From Lederbergia citrisecunda (GTDB lineage Bacteria > Bacillota > Bacilli > Bacillales > Bacillaceae_C), in contig NZ_JAGYPJ010000001.1 in assembly GCF_018343695.1 (NCBI RefSeq), positions 62,001-126,000 on the forward strand: DNA of 64,000 nt, written 5' to 3'. This document shows, piece by piece, positions 55,796 to 64,000 of the stretch (position 1 is the stretch's first letter; every line of letters starts with the position of its first letter). Under the pieces are notes generated by a model. That model was not told the origin of the DNA. It searched no databases and worked only from the letters and a program-made list of their open reading frames with translations. The position numbers and the translations under genes were made by a program.

Positions 55796-55872
55796 TTTTA
55801 TCCTTCCGTGACACAGTAAAGCTGGGAGTTTTCACTCGGACCAGACCAACTTTAAGTTCGGAACTTTAGAAA
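55786..55872 (-). promoter_or_regulatory. Guanidine-I (ykkC) riboswitch
   Basis: On the minus strand the conserved aptamer blocks appear in order: CTAAAGTTCCG, TGGTCTGGTCCGAGTGAAAA, TGTGTCACGG, then AAGGATAAAAGC and TGGGAGA. This is the ykkC guanidine-I consensus, an ON switch for guanidine export or breakdown. A terminator overlaps its end. The gene it controls is broken, so the switch is an orphan. Confidence 0.92.
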
Positions 55873-56055
55873 ACAATAATAGTATTCCATAGTAGGGACT
55901 AATTTTGTGAAAAACGCAGGAAATATGTAACTGGTACCGAATTAATCATTATACTCGGAACAATAGGTGCAGAAGGTTTATTTTGATATTTGTTAGTACT
56001 AATTGCACTTGCTTAGTTTTTGAATAGTTCCTTACAGACAAACCGGAGGTGCATA

Positions 56056-56829
56056 GTGAAAGAATCGGTGATGAAGTTTTATGATGACCTTTCAGAAGAT
56101 TACCACCTTATTTATTCCGATTGGGACTGTGCCATAGTACGTCAAAGTAAGATTTTGGATCAGTTGATAAAAGATAATCTACCTCATTTAAAAAACAGTT
56201 CAATCTCACTCCTAGACTGCTCCTGTGGTATAGGTACACAAGCAATAGGATTAGCAAAAATGGGGTATAGAGTTACAGCAACGGACTTAAGCCCTGCTTC
56301 AATTAAGAGGGCCGAAAGAGAGTCTGAGTCACGCGGGGTCGAAATTACCTTTGGTGTTGCGGATTTTCGTTCCTTGACGGAGGATGTTTCCGGAGAATTT
56401 GATGTAGTTATATCAGTTGATAACGCGATTCCCCATCTTCAATCAGATGATGATCTACAATTAGCTGGCCATAATATGTATTCAAAATTACGTCAAGACG
56501 GCTTATTGCTTATTTCAATAAGGGACTATGATGCACTCTTACACGATAAACCAAGAGCCACTCAGCCAAATGTCTTTGATAACGGGAAACTGATTACTTT
56601 TCAAGTGTGGGATTGGCATGATGATTCAAAAACGTATACTGTAAATCAATTTATGATTCAAGACAATAATGATCGGTGGGAGACAAAACATTTTTCAACA
56701 AATTATCGTGCTCTTAAACGCCAAGAGCTTAGCACAATTCTAATATCCTGTGGATTTACTGATGTCAGGTGGCACATGCCTGAGGAATCAGGTTTTTATC
56801 AGCCGATGGTTACTGCGCGTAAACAGTGA
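56056..56829 (+). CDS. Class I SAM-dependent methyltransferase
   Basis: A 257-residue methyltransferase. The SAM site is visible: motif I LLDCSCGIGTQAIGLAKMG, motif II ATDLSPASIKRAE, then FGVADFRSL and motif IV FDVVISVDNAIPHL. N-terminal KFYDDLSEDYHLIYSDW is typical of the glycine/sarcosine or UbiE-like group. GTG 56056 has GGAGGT five bases upstream; the longer frame to 56020 would contain that site. The substrate is unknown. Confidence 0.88.
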   Translation: MKESVMKFYDDLSEDYHLIYSDWDCAIVRQSKILDQLIKDNLPHLKNSSISLLDCSCGIGTQAIGLAKMGYRVTATDLSPASIKRAERESESRGVEITFGVADFRSLTEDVSGEFDVVISVDNAIPHLQSDDDLQLAGHNMYSKLRQDGLLLISIRDYDALLHDKPRATQPNVFDNGKLITFQVWDWHDDSKTYTVNQFMIQDNNDRWETKHFSTNYRALKRQELSTILISCGFTDVRWHMPEESGFYQPMVTARKQ

Positions 56830-56913
56830 ATATCAAAAGGTGACTTATATTCGTTGTAGTACAACAATAACGGAATAACAGACGTATATAATGATCAACT
56901 TAAGGGGGTTATT

Positions 56914-57804
56914 ATGTTATTAAAATTGGACAATGAATTTAGCCTAACACAAGCTAATTCAAATGATTTTGCAATACATTACACAACTTATAGAGAAAAT
57001 GTATTTTTTAGACAAAGTTGGGAAAGACGTGTAGCTATTTTTGGAGATGATATCCCTTGTTATTGGTTGTTACATAATGGGGGGCGTATTGGTGGTGTAT
57101 GCTTACAACCTAATATGCTATGGTCTTTTTTCTTAGAACCACCATTTACAGATATTTATAGTGTATTAGTATGGTTGAAAAAGTACTTGATAAAGATATC
57201 AGACTCAGCCATGCCTATTGAAGTAATAGGAATATTGCCTTATCAGGCTGAACATTTTTTGCGATTAGGGTTTAAACCGATTGAAACAAGACGCATTATG
57301 ATTAGACCTACTGAGAAATTTGGAATGGTTGACTTTGGAAATGAATTTTTAATAAAGACTCCAACTTTAGAAAATTTAGAAGTAATAGCACAGCTTTCAT
57401 ACAAAAGTTTTTTAGGGGCCGACAGTATTGGCTACCCAACAAAAAATACAATCGAACAACAAAGATCAGACTTAAAGTACTATTTCAAGCATACCACTGA
57501 AGATTTGTTACGAAAGTCTTCTTGCCTTGTTTTCGATAAAGAAAATAATCAATTAGTTGGAGCTTGTTTAATATCTATGTGGGAAGATCTACCGTTAATA
57601 TCAAACATTGTCGTTGACAAAAAATACCGAGGGAGAGGTATAGCTTCAAATTTATTAAGACATTCTTTATCTAATTTGAAAGAAAAACATGATGTTATTC
57701 GTCTCTTTGTAACTGTAGGAAATTCAGCCGAGTCATTGTACTATAATTTAGGATTTTTACCAGGAATGGAACAAATTACATACATTTTACCTTGTAAAGA
57801 ATAA
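56914..57804 (+). CDS. GNAT acetyltransferase with duplicated domains
   Basis: The 296-residue product has an N-terminal GNAT-like half without a clear acetyl-CoA loop (residues ~1-135, GGRIGGVCLQPNM, ILPYQAEHFLRLGF) and a C-terminal canonical GNAT (~145-296) with GACLISMWEDLPLISNIVVD, the loop KKYRGRGIASNLL and a YNLGF end. The double layout is known for some Bacillus GNATs. TAAGGGGG precedes ATG 56914. Terminator at 57826. The substrate is unknown. Confidence 0.85.
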   Translation: MLLKLDNEFSLTQANSNDFAIHYTTYRENVFFRQSWERRVAIFGDDIPCYWLLHNGGRIGGVCLQPNMLWSFFLEPPFTDIYSVLVWLKKYLIKISDSAMPIEVIGILPYQAEHFLRLGFKPIETRRIMIRPTEKFGMVDFGNEFLIKTPTLENLEVIAQLSYKSFLGADSIGYPTKNTIEQQRSDLKYYFKHTTEDLLRKSSCLVFDKENNQLVGACLISMWEDLPLISNIVVDKKYRGRGIASNLLRHSLSNLKEKHDVIRLFVTVGNSAESLYYNLGFLPGMEQITYILPCKE

Positions 57805-57825
57805 TTCGCGTTATTTATCAATTGG

Positions 57826-57859
57826 ATGCTTTACTCCAGAAGGACTAAAGCATTTTTTT
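57826..57859 (+). terminator. Terminator after the double GNAT gene
   Basis: ATGCTTTACTCC pairs with GGACTAAAGCAT (one mismatch) around AGAA, followed by seven T residues and G. Confidence 0.85.
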
Positions 57860-57931
57860 GTGAACTTCTTATTGGGTTAATGGGGCAGTTAATAAAATTA
57901 TTACTTAGTATTGAAAGAGAGTGCATTGCTT

Positions 57932-58414
57932 ATGAATATCACAATTGAACAAGTAAATTATGATAAAAAAACTGTTTTGAGACATCTTATTGAATTGTAC
58001 AATTATGACTTTAGTGAATTTACGAATGATGATGTTAATGAGATTGGTTTATATGACTATAAGTACCTAGATAACTATTGGAATGAAGCAAGCAGATTTC
58101 CATTTTTTATTAAAGTTGATGGTAAATACGCTGGATTTGCTTTAATAAGAAAGATTAAAACTGATACGGGTATTAATAATTCAATGGCTGAGTTTTTTGT
58201 AATGAAAAAGTATAGAAAAATGGGAGTAGGTAGAGTAGCTTCTTTAAATCTATTTGACAAATATAAAGAAAACTGGCAAGTGTCCATTATAAAGGAAAAT
58301 AACATAGCTAAAGAGTTTTGGAAAAAAATCATTTGTAATTATACAAATGGTAATTATAGAGAAAACATAAACGGAGAGGGCGACACTGTATTTTCTTTCA
58401 AAGGATTTAATTAG
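57932..58414 (+). CDS. GNAT acetyltransferase
   Basis: A 160-residue acetyltransferase: strand GFALIRKIK, MAEFFVMKKYRKMGVGRVAS with the RxMGxG acetyl-CoA loop, and the C-terminal WQVSIIKENNIAKEFWKKI helix. The beginning ITIEQVNYDKKTVLRHLIEL resembles a subgroup that precedes its core with a helical pair. ATG 57932 is taken; TTG 57911 is in frame but has no better site. The substrate is unknown. Confidence 0.82.
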   Translation: MNITIEQVNYDKKTVLRHLIELYNYDFSEFTNDDVNEIGLYDYKYLDNYWNEASRFPFFIKVDGKYAGFALIRKIKTDTGINNSMAEFFVMKKYRKMGVGRVASLNLFDKYKENWQVSIIKENNIAKEFWKKIICNYTNGNYRENINGEGDTVFSFKGFN

Positions 58415-58571
58415 TATCTTTAACGAACAGGTTCCGGTTGTCCAATAAGGGCAATCGTTTCTTGCGCTAAGCAAGCAGATTAGCTTAAGAAGGGATTTAA
58501 GACTTCTTAGGAGAAATCAATTAGAAATAAGGAGATCCTTTCCTGCAAATATAATCACCAAGGGGATTTTT

Positions 58572-59345
58572 ATGGATTATAAAATTGTGTTTTTCGATAT
58601 TGATGGAACCATTACACATCATAGGGATGGCAGTATTTCAAGTAAAACCAAAGATGCAATAAAATCCTTAAAAAGCAAAGGGATAAAGGTTGTGGCTGCA
58701 ACTGGAAGACCGTTGTCTATGTGCAAGGAAATCGAGGAAATGGGAATAGATACGTTTATTACAGCAAACGGAGGCTATGTTAAGCATAAGCAAATGGTCA
58801 TACATAAAATAACTATGGATAAAACAATTGTCCAAGAAGTGGTTGAATTTTCAAAAGTAGAGAATCACGCTCTTTCATACTATAACGAACAATTTAGTAT
58901 GAATGGTGTAAAACAAGAGGAAGTATTACTAGCCTTGAAGGAAACTTTATCATTAGATGTTTACCCTACAATAAATCCACACATTTATCATGAAGAGGTA
59001 TATTTAATGTGCCTATTTGTGACTGACGATGCTCTTGAAAAATACATTCATAAGTTTCCACATTTAACATTTAAAAGATGGCACCCTTACGTATTAAATG
59101 TTTTACAAGAAGAAGTGTCTAAATCCTTAGCTATATTAAAGGTTCTACAGTATTTTGGCATTGATAAATCTGAAGCTATTGCCTTTGGCGACGGTGAAAA
59201 TGACATAGATATGTTGGAATTAGTTGGGCTTGGAATAGCTATGGGGAACGGGAATGAAAAATTAAAAAAAGTTGCAGACTTCGTAACAAAAAAATCTGGA
59301 GAAGATGGTATTGAATTCGCGTTAAAAAAATATAGAATCATTTAA
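58572..59345 (+). CDS. Cof-type HAD phosphatase, YkrA-like
   Basis: A 257-residue haloacid-dehalogenase hydrolase. Motif I is FFDIDGTIT (nucleophile Asp), motif II AATGRP, motif III lysine in EVSKSLAIL and motif IV AFGDGENDIDML with the two metal Asps. A C2-type cap lies between residues ~80 and 185. This order marks the Cof/YkrA group, which dephosphorylates sugar phosphates or FMN-type cofactors. AGGGGAT lies upstream of ATG 58572. The exact substrate is unknown. Confidence 0.9.
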   Translation: MDYKIVFFDIDGTITHHRDGSISSKTKDAIKSLKSKGIKVVAATGRPLSMCKEIEEMGIDTFITANGGYVKHKQMVIHKITMDKTIVQEVVEFSKVENHALSYYNEQFSMNGVKQEEVLLALKETLSLDVYPTINPHIYHEEVYLMCLFVTDDALEKYIHKFPHLTFKRWHPYVLNVLQEEVSKSLAILKVLQYFGIDKSEAIAFGDGENDIDMLELVGLGIAMGNGNEKLKKVADFVTKKSGEDGIEFALKKYRII

Positions 59346-59537
59346 ATAAGAAAATGTTAAACGAGTAAAGTTCAATCCCAACTACCATTGGAGGCAGCTT
59401 ATATTCTTATTATGCTAACTAAGCAGATTAGTTTATTTTTTAAAATATCCCGTAGCTATGACTATATAATCTAGTCCCGGACGTACGGATTTCATTTCGT
59501 ATTGTGCCGTAAGGGCAGCGAAAGGTATGAGAAACGA

Positions 59538-60293
59538 ATGATTATGACACAAAAAGAAATGTTGCACATTGTGCAATCGCAACTTGCAATTGACCTGAAT
59601 TGCACGATCGATGACTTGAATGGCGAAAATGACAGTATTATTTTTGTGGAAGCTAAAGAAAATCCCGGATGCCGGCCATTTCGGAGGAATGAGCGTTATT
59701 TTGAAATTGTGTCTATGGGGAAATCGATTGTTGTATCGGCTACGCCAGAACGGTTGTTAATTGCCAAAGCGCAGATGCAAGGTAAAGACAGGGATACCGT
59801 ATTTTCCTTGCCATTTATCAGAGGTCTTTACTTGCACTATCTGCCTGACCTGAAAAGAATAAAGCCCGTCTTGCCACCGGAAAATTTTTCATTTGTACTG
59901 ATTGAGCAAGATGAAGCCATCAATTTACTTGATGTTACAGGATTCAATAATGCAATTATCTATGATACGGATCACCCCTGGCAGACTAATTTGGCTGTGC
60001 TTGCAAAGAAAGGTGGGAAAATTGTTGGTGTGGCGGGTGCAAGCAAAACTTGCGCAAAACTGTGGCAAATTGGCATAGACGTATTACCTGAATATCGTAA
60101 TTTTGGATTAGCGAGTTATCTAGTAAACACGTTGACTTTTAAAATATTGGAACTTGGAGATGTACCGAGTTATGACGTAATTGCCAGTAACCTTGCTTCA
60201 CAAAAAGTGGCTCAACGATCAGGGTACTTTCCCGGGTGGGTGTCAGATTGGAAATGCGATTTTAAAGGATTAGAAACTTTACCGTCTAATTAA
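59538..60293 (+). CDS. GNAT-family protein
   Basis: A 251-residue protein with a long N-terminal part (GENDSIIFVEAKENPGCRPF, IVSMGKSIVVSATPERL) and a C-terminal GNAT half: VAGASKTCAKLWQIGIDVLP, the loop EYRNFGLASYLV and VIASNLASQKVAQRSGYFPGW. The acetyl-CoA loop YRNFGLA is a weak form of R/QxxGxG/A. The N-terminus is uncertain: ATG 59538 and ATG 59544 are close, and TTG 59502 is in frame. The substrate is unknown. Confidence 0.8.
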   Translation: MIMTQKEMLHIVQSQLAIDLNCTIDDLNGENDSIIFVEAKENPGCRPFRRNERYFEIVSMGKSIVVSATPERLLIAKAQMQGKDRDTVFSLPFIRGLYLHYLPDLKRIKPVLPPENFSFVLIEQDEAINLLDVTGFNNAIIYDTDHPWQTNLAVLAKKGGKIVGVAGASKTCAKLWQIGIDVLPEYRNFGLASYLVNTLTFKILELGDVPSYDVIASNLASQKVAQRSGYFPGWVSDWKCDFKGLETLPSN

Positions 60294-60540
60294 CTGTCTT
60301 GTGCTGCTATCTCAAGAATACAAAAAATCGAAGCTGGCCAACGGTCAATCGCTTGAACTGCATTTTCAAATCAATTATGCTTAATCATTAAATTTGGATC
60401 ATCTCCATTAAATCGAAAAGTGGAATAAGGAATATTCTATTATAAAAAAACATAACTCATAGTATATGGCTTTTTTACTCAATATTATGGCTATTTGTTG
60501 AATCAACATATTGATGTTCTTTACCTAAGGAGGAAATTAT

Positions 60541-60618
60541 ATGGATTGGTATATATGGTTTGCAGTAATTACCGCTATTGTTATTATTATTGGGAAAAAA
60601 CCATTGAAAAAGAAATAA
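60541..60618 (+). CDS. Tiny single-span basic membrane peptide (family member 2)
   Basis: The 25-residue product, beginning MDWYIWFAVITAIVIIIG and ending KKPLKKK, is one hydrophobic helix with a lysine-rich tail. AAGGAGGAAAT lies eight bases upstream and a terminator (GGCTGC with GCAGCC) lies 40 bases downstream, so it is a complete small gene. It is homologous, including both flanks, to the locus at 47203. Its size and layout resemble type I toxins or small regulatory membrane peptides; no antisense RNA is shown. Confidence 0.68.
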   Translation: MDWYIWFAVITAIVIIIGKKPLKKK

Positions 60619-60657
60619 TCCTGGTTGAACTAACTTGGAGTTTTCCTTAAATGATCT

Positions 60658-60686
60658 GGCTGCTAAAAAATGCAGCCTTTTTTTTT
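60658..60686 (+). terminator. Terminator of the tiny peptide gene
   Basis: GGCTGC pairs with GCAGCC around TAAAAAAT, followed by nine T residues. Confidence 0.85.
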
Positions 60687-60740
60687 CAACTAAGTGAATC
60701 AGTTATAAAGAAGAAAAGTTTTTAAAATTCTTACAATCTA

Positions 60741-60769
60741 TTGATAAAGGATGAATCGTATTATATATT
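60741..60769 (+). promoter_or_regulatory. Sigma-A promoter of the iol operon
   Basis: TTGATA (60741-60746), a 17-base spacer and TATATT (60764-60769). It leaves a leader of about 135 bases before iolG. Confidence 0.6.
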
Positions 60770-60782
60770 TATATAAAATGGA

Positions 60783-60792
60783 TAAGCGCTTA
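60783..60792. promoter_or_regulatory. Palindromic operator, site 1
   Basis: TAAGCGCTTA, a perfect palindrome about eight bases after the expected transcription start. Same core as at 60878. LacI/GalR-type repressors bind such sites with a central CG. Confidence 0.6.
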
Positions 60793-60840
60793 CTTCATTA
60801 TTAGGACATTCTTATGGAATGTCGATTATTAGCTATATAT

Positions 60841-60854
60841 AGAAAGCGTTTTCT
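60841..60854. promoter_or_regulatory. cre-like site
   Basis: AGAAAGCGTTTTCT matches the CcpA cre pattern TGNAANCGNTNNCA in the core (GAAAGCGTTTTC) with the outer T and A replaced. It is consistent with glucose repression of inositol use. Confidence 0.62.
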
Positions 60855-60875
60855 ATTATTTTTTTGTAGAATTAA

Positions 60876-60890
60876 GGTAAGCGCTTAACC
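60876..60890. promoter_or_regulatory. Palindromic operator, site 2
   Basis: GGTAAGCGCTTAACC contains the same TAAGCGCTTA core as 60783, 95 bases downstream, about nine helical turns. Two sites at this spacing suggest a repressor that loops DNA. The repressor gene is not in the window. Confidence 0.6.
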
Positions 60891-60910
60891 AAAAACACGA
60901 GGTGAATGAT

Positions 60911-61939
60911 ATGAAAAAAGTAAACGTAGGGATTATTGGGGCAGGGAGGATTGGTCAGTTGCATGCTGACAATATGTTGCGATCGAATGTTATTAACCTA
61001 AAAGCGATTGCTGATATCCATATCGATCATTTGAAAGGCACGCATTTTGAGCAACAAATCTCGCTTATTTCAACAGATCCTAAAGAAATACTTGAGGATC
61101 CATCTATCGATGCAGTTTTTATTTGTTCCTCCACAGATACGCATGTGCACTTTATAAAAGCTGCTGCAAAAGCTGGAAAACATATTTTCTGTGAAAAACC
61201 AATTAGTTTTAACATTGAAGAGACAAGAGAAGCGCTAAAAGCAGTTCAGGAAGCTGGAGTAAAGCTTCAAGTTGGTTTTAATCGTCGTTTTGACCAACAC
61301 TTTCGAAAAGTGTATGAAACGGTTAGAGAAGGAACAGTTGGAAATCCCCATATTATTAAAATTACTTCACGAGATCCACAACCACCACATGAAGAATACA
61401 TTAAACGTTCGGGCGGCATGTTTATGGACATGACGATTCACGATTTTGATATGATACGCTACCTTTCCGGTAAAGAAGTAGTAGAAGTATCTGTAAAAGC
61501 TGCAAATTTAGTTGACCCTATATTTGAAAAATACAATGATGTTGACACTGCCATCACGACACTTACGTTTGAAGATGGTTCACTCGGTGTTATAGATAAT
61601 AGTCGACAAGCGATGTATGGTTACGACCAACGCATTGAAGTATTTGGCGACTTAGGGGTTGCCTTTGCTGAAAATGAAAGATATACGAATGTTCAAATTG
61701 CAACTAAAGATTCCATCCTCTTAGATCATCCAAAATTTTTCTTCCTTGACCGTTATAAAGCAGCATTTATGTCTGAAATTCAAGAGTTTGCAAATGCAAT
61801 CATAGAAAATAAAGCGGTTTCTTGCAGTGGTGAAGATGGCTATAAGGCCGAGTTAATAGCTCTCGCTGCGAAAGTTTCAGTGAAAGAAAAACGTTCGGTA
61901 TCTCTATCCGAATTGGAAAAGGAGGATGTACGTGTCTAA
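60911..61939 (+). CDS. iolG: Inositol 2-dehydrogenase, IolG-like
   Basis: A 342-residue NAD-dependent enzyme oxidising myo-inositol to 2-keto-inositol, the first step of the iol pathway. It has the Rossmann loop VGIIGAGRIGQLHADN and the catalytic-lysine segment FCEKPIS. The GFO/IDH/MocA active-site motif is GGMFMDMTIHDFDMIRYLSG, with Asp and His four residues apart. The late residues match the alpha/beta domain. ATG 60911 follows GAGGTGA; GTG 60902 is in frame but inside that site. It overlaps iolB. Controlled by the palindromes upstream. Confidence 0.92.
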   Translation: MKKVNVGIIGAGRIGQLHADNMLRSNVINLKAIADIHIDHLKGTHFEQQISLISTDPKEILEDPSIDAVFICSSTDTHVHFIKAAAKAGKHIFCEKPISFNIEETREALKAVQEAGVKLQVGFNRRFDQHFRKVYETVREGTVGNPHIIKITSRDPQPPHEEYIKRSGGMFMDMTIHDFDMIRYLSGKEVVEVSVKAANLVDPIFEKYNDVDTAITTLTFEDGSLGVIDNSRQAMYGYDQRIEVFGDLGVAFAENERYTNVQIATKDSILLDHPKFFFLDRYKAAFMSEIQEFANAIIENKAVSCSGEDGYKAELIALAAKVSVKEKRSVSLSELEKEDVRV

Positions 61940-62735
61940 ATTACTCATTAAACCTCAGAACCGTGATCATGAAGGGAAAATTTTGCACATCTCACCGGAA
62001 TCTGCGAATTGGCAGTATGTTGGTTTTGAAGTTTACTCTTTAAAGGAAGGGGAGGAATTAACGAAACCAACCGAAAAAAATGAAGTGTGCCTTGTGTTAT
62101 TAAGCGGAAAAGCTGACGTACATACAGATAAAGAAACGTTCAGCGACATTGGTGAGAGAATGAGTGTTTTTGAAAAGATCCCTCCGTATTCTGTATATAT
62201 ACCAAATGATGATTCTTATACGGTGAAAGCCTTGACCGATTTAGAGATGGCTGTCTGTCTAGCACCTGGAAAAGGAAATTATCCAGCTAGACTAATTATG
62301 CCTGAAGATGTAGGACAAGAAGATCGTGGATCAGGAAAAATGAGTCGGAAAATCCATAATATTTTACCAGAACAAAAAGAGGCTGATAGTTTGCTAGTCG
62401 TTGAGGTTTTTACACCAGATGGGAATACATCTAGTTATCCGCCACATAAACATGATGAGGATCGCTTGCCACATGAATCATACTTGGAAGAAACATACTA
62501 CCACAAGATTAACCCGACTCAAGGGTTTGTTTTTCAACGTGTTTATAACGATGACCGAAGCTTGGATGAAACAATGAGTGTTGAACATCGAAATGTTGTG
62601 TTGGTCCCAGAAGGATATCATCCGGTGTCAGCCGTTGCTGGTTATGAATCCTATTATTTAAATGTGATGGCTGGTCCGAAACGAACTTGGAAGTTTTATA
62701 ATGATCCAGATCATGAGTGGCTATTTCAAAAATAA
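61932..62735 (+). CDS. iolB: 5-deoxy-glucuronate isomerase
   Basis: A 267-residue bicupin that converts 5-deoxy-D-glucuronate to 2-deoxy-5-keto-D-gluconate in inositol breakdown. Family marks are LLIKPQNRDHEGKILHISPE, the metal-site segment YPPHKHDEDRLPHESYLEETYYHKI (cited here by its ends YPPHKHDED and EETYYHK), and GYHPVSAVAGYESYYLNVMAG. GTG 61932 has AGGAGG upstream; ATG 61926 is in frame but too near. It overlaps iolG by eight bases. Confidence 0.95.
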   Translation: MSKLLIKPQNRDHEGKILHISPESANWQYVGFEVYSLKEGEELTKPTEKNEVCLVLLSGKADVHTDKETFSDIGERMSVFEKIPPYSVYIPNDDSYTVKALTDLEMAVCLAPGKGNYPARLIMPEDVGQEDRGSGKMSRKIHNILPEQKEADSLLVVEVFTPDGNTSSYPPHKHDEDRLPHESYLEETYYHKINPTQGFVFQRVYNDDRSLDETMSVEHRNVVLVPEGYHPVSAVAGYESYYLNVMAGPKRTWKFYNDPDHEWLFQK

Positions 62736-62753
62736 AAGAAAGGATGATAAACA

Positions 62754-63752
62754 ATGTACAATTTGAATTTTAAACAAGAGCGTTCTCTTGATTTAGTTGG
62801 AATTGGAAGACTTTGTATTGATCTAAATGCAGATCAATTTAACCGCCCAATGGAAGAAACGTCGTCTTTTTCAAAATATGTTGGAGGTTCTCCGGCGAAT
62901 ATTACGATTGGCGCCTCAAGGTTAGGTTTGAAAACAGGGTTTATTGGTAAGGTAGCTAACGATCAAATGGGTCGGTTCATCGTTCAATATTTAAAAAATA
63001 ATGATATCGATACTTCCGTAGTTTCCGTTGATCAAACTGGGGCTGTGACGGGACTAGCTTTTACAGAAATTAAGAGTCCAGAAGATTGCAGTATTTTAAT
63101 GTATCGGGATAATGTTGCGGATCTAAAACTGGATACGACGAATGTTTCTGAAGACTATATTAAGCAATCAAAAGCTTTGCTCGTATCCGGTACTGCGCTC
63201 GCGGCAAGCCCTTCAAGAGAAGCGGTATTTTTGGCGCTAGATTATGCTCGTAAGCATGATGTTGTCGTCATAATGGATTTGGATTATCGTCCGTATACAT
63301 GGAAATCTCCGCAAGAAACAGCGGTGTATTACAATTTGGCTGCTGAAAAATGTGATGTCATCATTGGCACACGTGAAGAGTTCGATATGATGGAGCAATT
63401 TGAAATAGACTTCTATCAAGATGATCAAAAAACAGCACAAAAATGGTTTGATTATCATGCGGAAATCGTGGTCATCAAGCATGGTTCGGAAGGATCAATC
63501 GCTTATTCGAAAAACGGTGATTCCCATAAAGGCGGCACATTCAAAACGAAAGTATTAAAAACGTTCGGAGCAGGAGACGCATATGCGTCGGCATTTATTT
63601 TCGGTTTGATGAATGGTTGGGATATCCCGAAAGCAATGGAATTTGGAAGTGCTTCAGCAGCAATTGTCATTTCCAAACATAGCTGTTCAGATGCGATGCC
63701 AACGAAGAATGAAATTGATGAATTTATGTCTGAAGCTGTTGCGATTGATTAA
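62754..63752 (+). CDS. iolC: 5-dehydro-2-deoxygluconokinase
   Basis: A 332-residue PfkB/ribokinase-family kinase phosphorylating 2-deoxy-5-keto-gluconate. Family marks are [17 protein letters not shown] at the N-terminus, [19 protein letters not shown], the substrate-closing strand [22 protein letters not shown] and the C-terminal anion-hole motif [16 protein letters not shown] with the catalytic Asp. ATG 62754 follows AAGGATGAT, 18 bases after iolB. Identical order is found in Bacillus iol operons. Confidence 0.95.
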   Translation: MYNLNFKQERSLDLVGIGRLCIDLNADQFNRPMEETSSFSKYVGGSPANITIGASRLGLKTGFIGKVANDQMGRFIVQYLKNNDIDTSVVSVDQTGAVTGLAFTEIKSPEDCSILMYRDNVADLKLDTTNVSEDYIKQSKALLVSGTALAASPSREAVFLALDYARKHDVVVIMDLDYRPYTWKSPQETAVYYNLAAEKCDVIIGTREEFDMMEQFEIDFYQDDQKTAQKWFDYHAEIVVIKHGSEGSIAYSKNGDSHKGGTFKTKVLKTFGAGDAYASAFIFGLMNGWDIPKAMEFGSASAAIVISKHSCSDAMPTKNEIDEFMSEAVAID

Positions 63753-63772
63753 TAAACTTGGAGGTTTTAAAC

Positions 63773-64000
63773 ATGACTCAAACGAAAGTGCAGATTTTAC
63801 AAAACTATATAGATGGGGAATGGGTAGGCGCCAATACGACGAAAACGGAAATTGTCTATAACCCGGCAACAGGGGAAGAGCTTGCTCATGTTCCTATTTC
63901 TACGAAGGAAGATGTAGACGCTGCGGTACAAGCGGCGGCAGAAGCGTTCGAGACTTGGAAAGAAGTTGCGGTACCAAGGAGAGCACGTATTCTTTTTAAA
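63773..64000 (+). CDS. iolA: Methylmalonate-semialdehyde dehydrogenase (3' end outside window)
   Basis: The first 76 residues of an aldehyde dehydrogenase: [40 protein letters not shown] and [17 protein letters not shown]. This N-terminus is that of IolA/MmsA, which oxidises malonate- or methylmalonate-semialdehyde to acetyl- or propionyl-CoA at the end of inositol breakdown. ATG 63773 has TTGGAGG upstream, 20 bases after iolC. The active-site cysteine lies beyond the window. Confidence 0.93.
   Translation, partial: MTQTKVQILQNYIDGEWVGANTTKTEIVYNPATGEELAHVPISTKEDVDAAVQAAAEAFETWKEVAVPRRARILFK

Overview
The window is low-GC DNA with strong AGGAGG-type ribosome binding sites, frequent TTG and GTG starts, many intrinsic terminators, ECF sigma/anti-sigma pairs, a guanine riboswitch ahead of xpt-pbuX, a guanidine-I riboswitch and a Bacillus-type iol operon. 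This points to a chromosome segment of a member of the Bacillaceae; I do not name a species. No rRNA, tRNA, CRISPR array or intact transposon was seen.

Layout. 1-7 kb: an Lsa-type ABC-F resistance protein cut by the window edge, an IS3-like remnant, a tRNA-dihydrouridine synthase, a DUF1456 protein, a YgjP-type metalloprotease, and the xanthine salvage pair xpt-pbuX behind a promoter, a guanine riboswitch and a terminator. 7-20 kb: two duplicated genes that each fuse an ECF sigma factor to a zinc-finger anti-sigma domain, a membrane span and a large outer domain. Between them lie a small membrane/coiled-coil gene with a decayed copy, an SF1 helicase, a second ABC-F gene interrupted by an amber codon, and a YitT-family membrane protein. 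20-27 kb (mostly minus strand): an AlkD-like repair protein, a zinc-ribbon protein, an SRPBCC protein, a CAP-domain lipoprotein, a SigX-like sigma/anti-sigma pair and an orphan winged-helix replication-type protein. 27-37 kb: SstT, acetyltransferases, an aminoglycoside-phosphotransferase-fold protein, then a catD-catE-LLM-FMN reductase operon under a recognisable TACT-N7-AGTA operator. A partial duplication follows, in which the catE copy has decayed but the LLM copy is intact.

37-60 kb is an accessory region: alpha/beta hydrolases, VOC proteins, GNAT acetyltransferases, a three-gene unit (PP2C-like phosphatase, hydrolase, membrane protein), another sigma/anti-sigma pair, a CadD transporter, a rifampicin phosphotransferase with a leader terminator, and several broken genes. 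The broken genes include a toxin-tail/immunity remnant and a guanidine exporter truncated behind its riboswitch. 60.5-64 kb: iolG-iolB-iolC-iolA (the last cut by the edge), preceded by a sigma-A promoter, two identical 10-base palindromes and a cre-like palindrome.

Three themes link the genes: resistance to antibiotics and electrophiles (two ABC-F proteins, Rph, CadD, catDE, APH and VOC proteins), sensing across the membrane (two separate sigma/anti-sigma pairs plus two fused versions), and visible gene decay (in-frame stops, frameshifts and partial duplicates).
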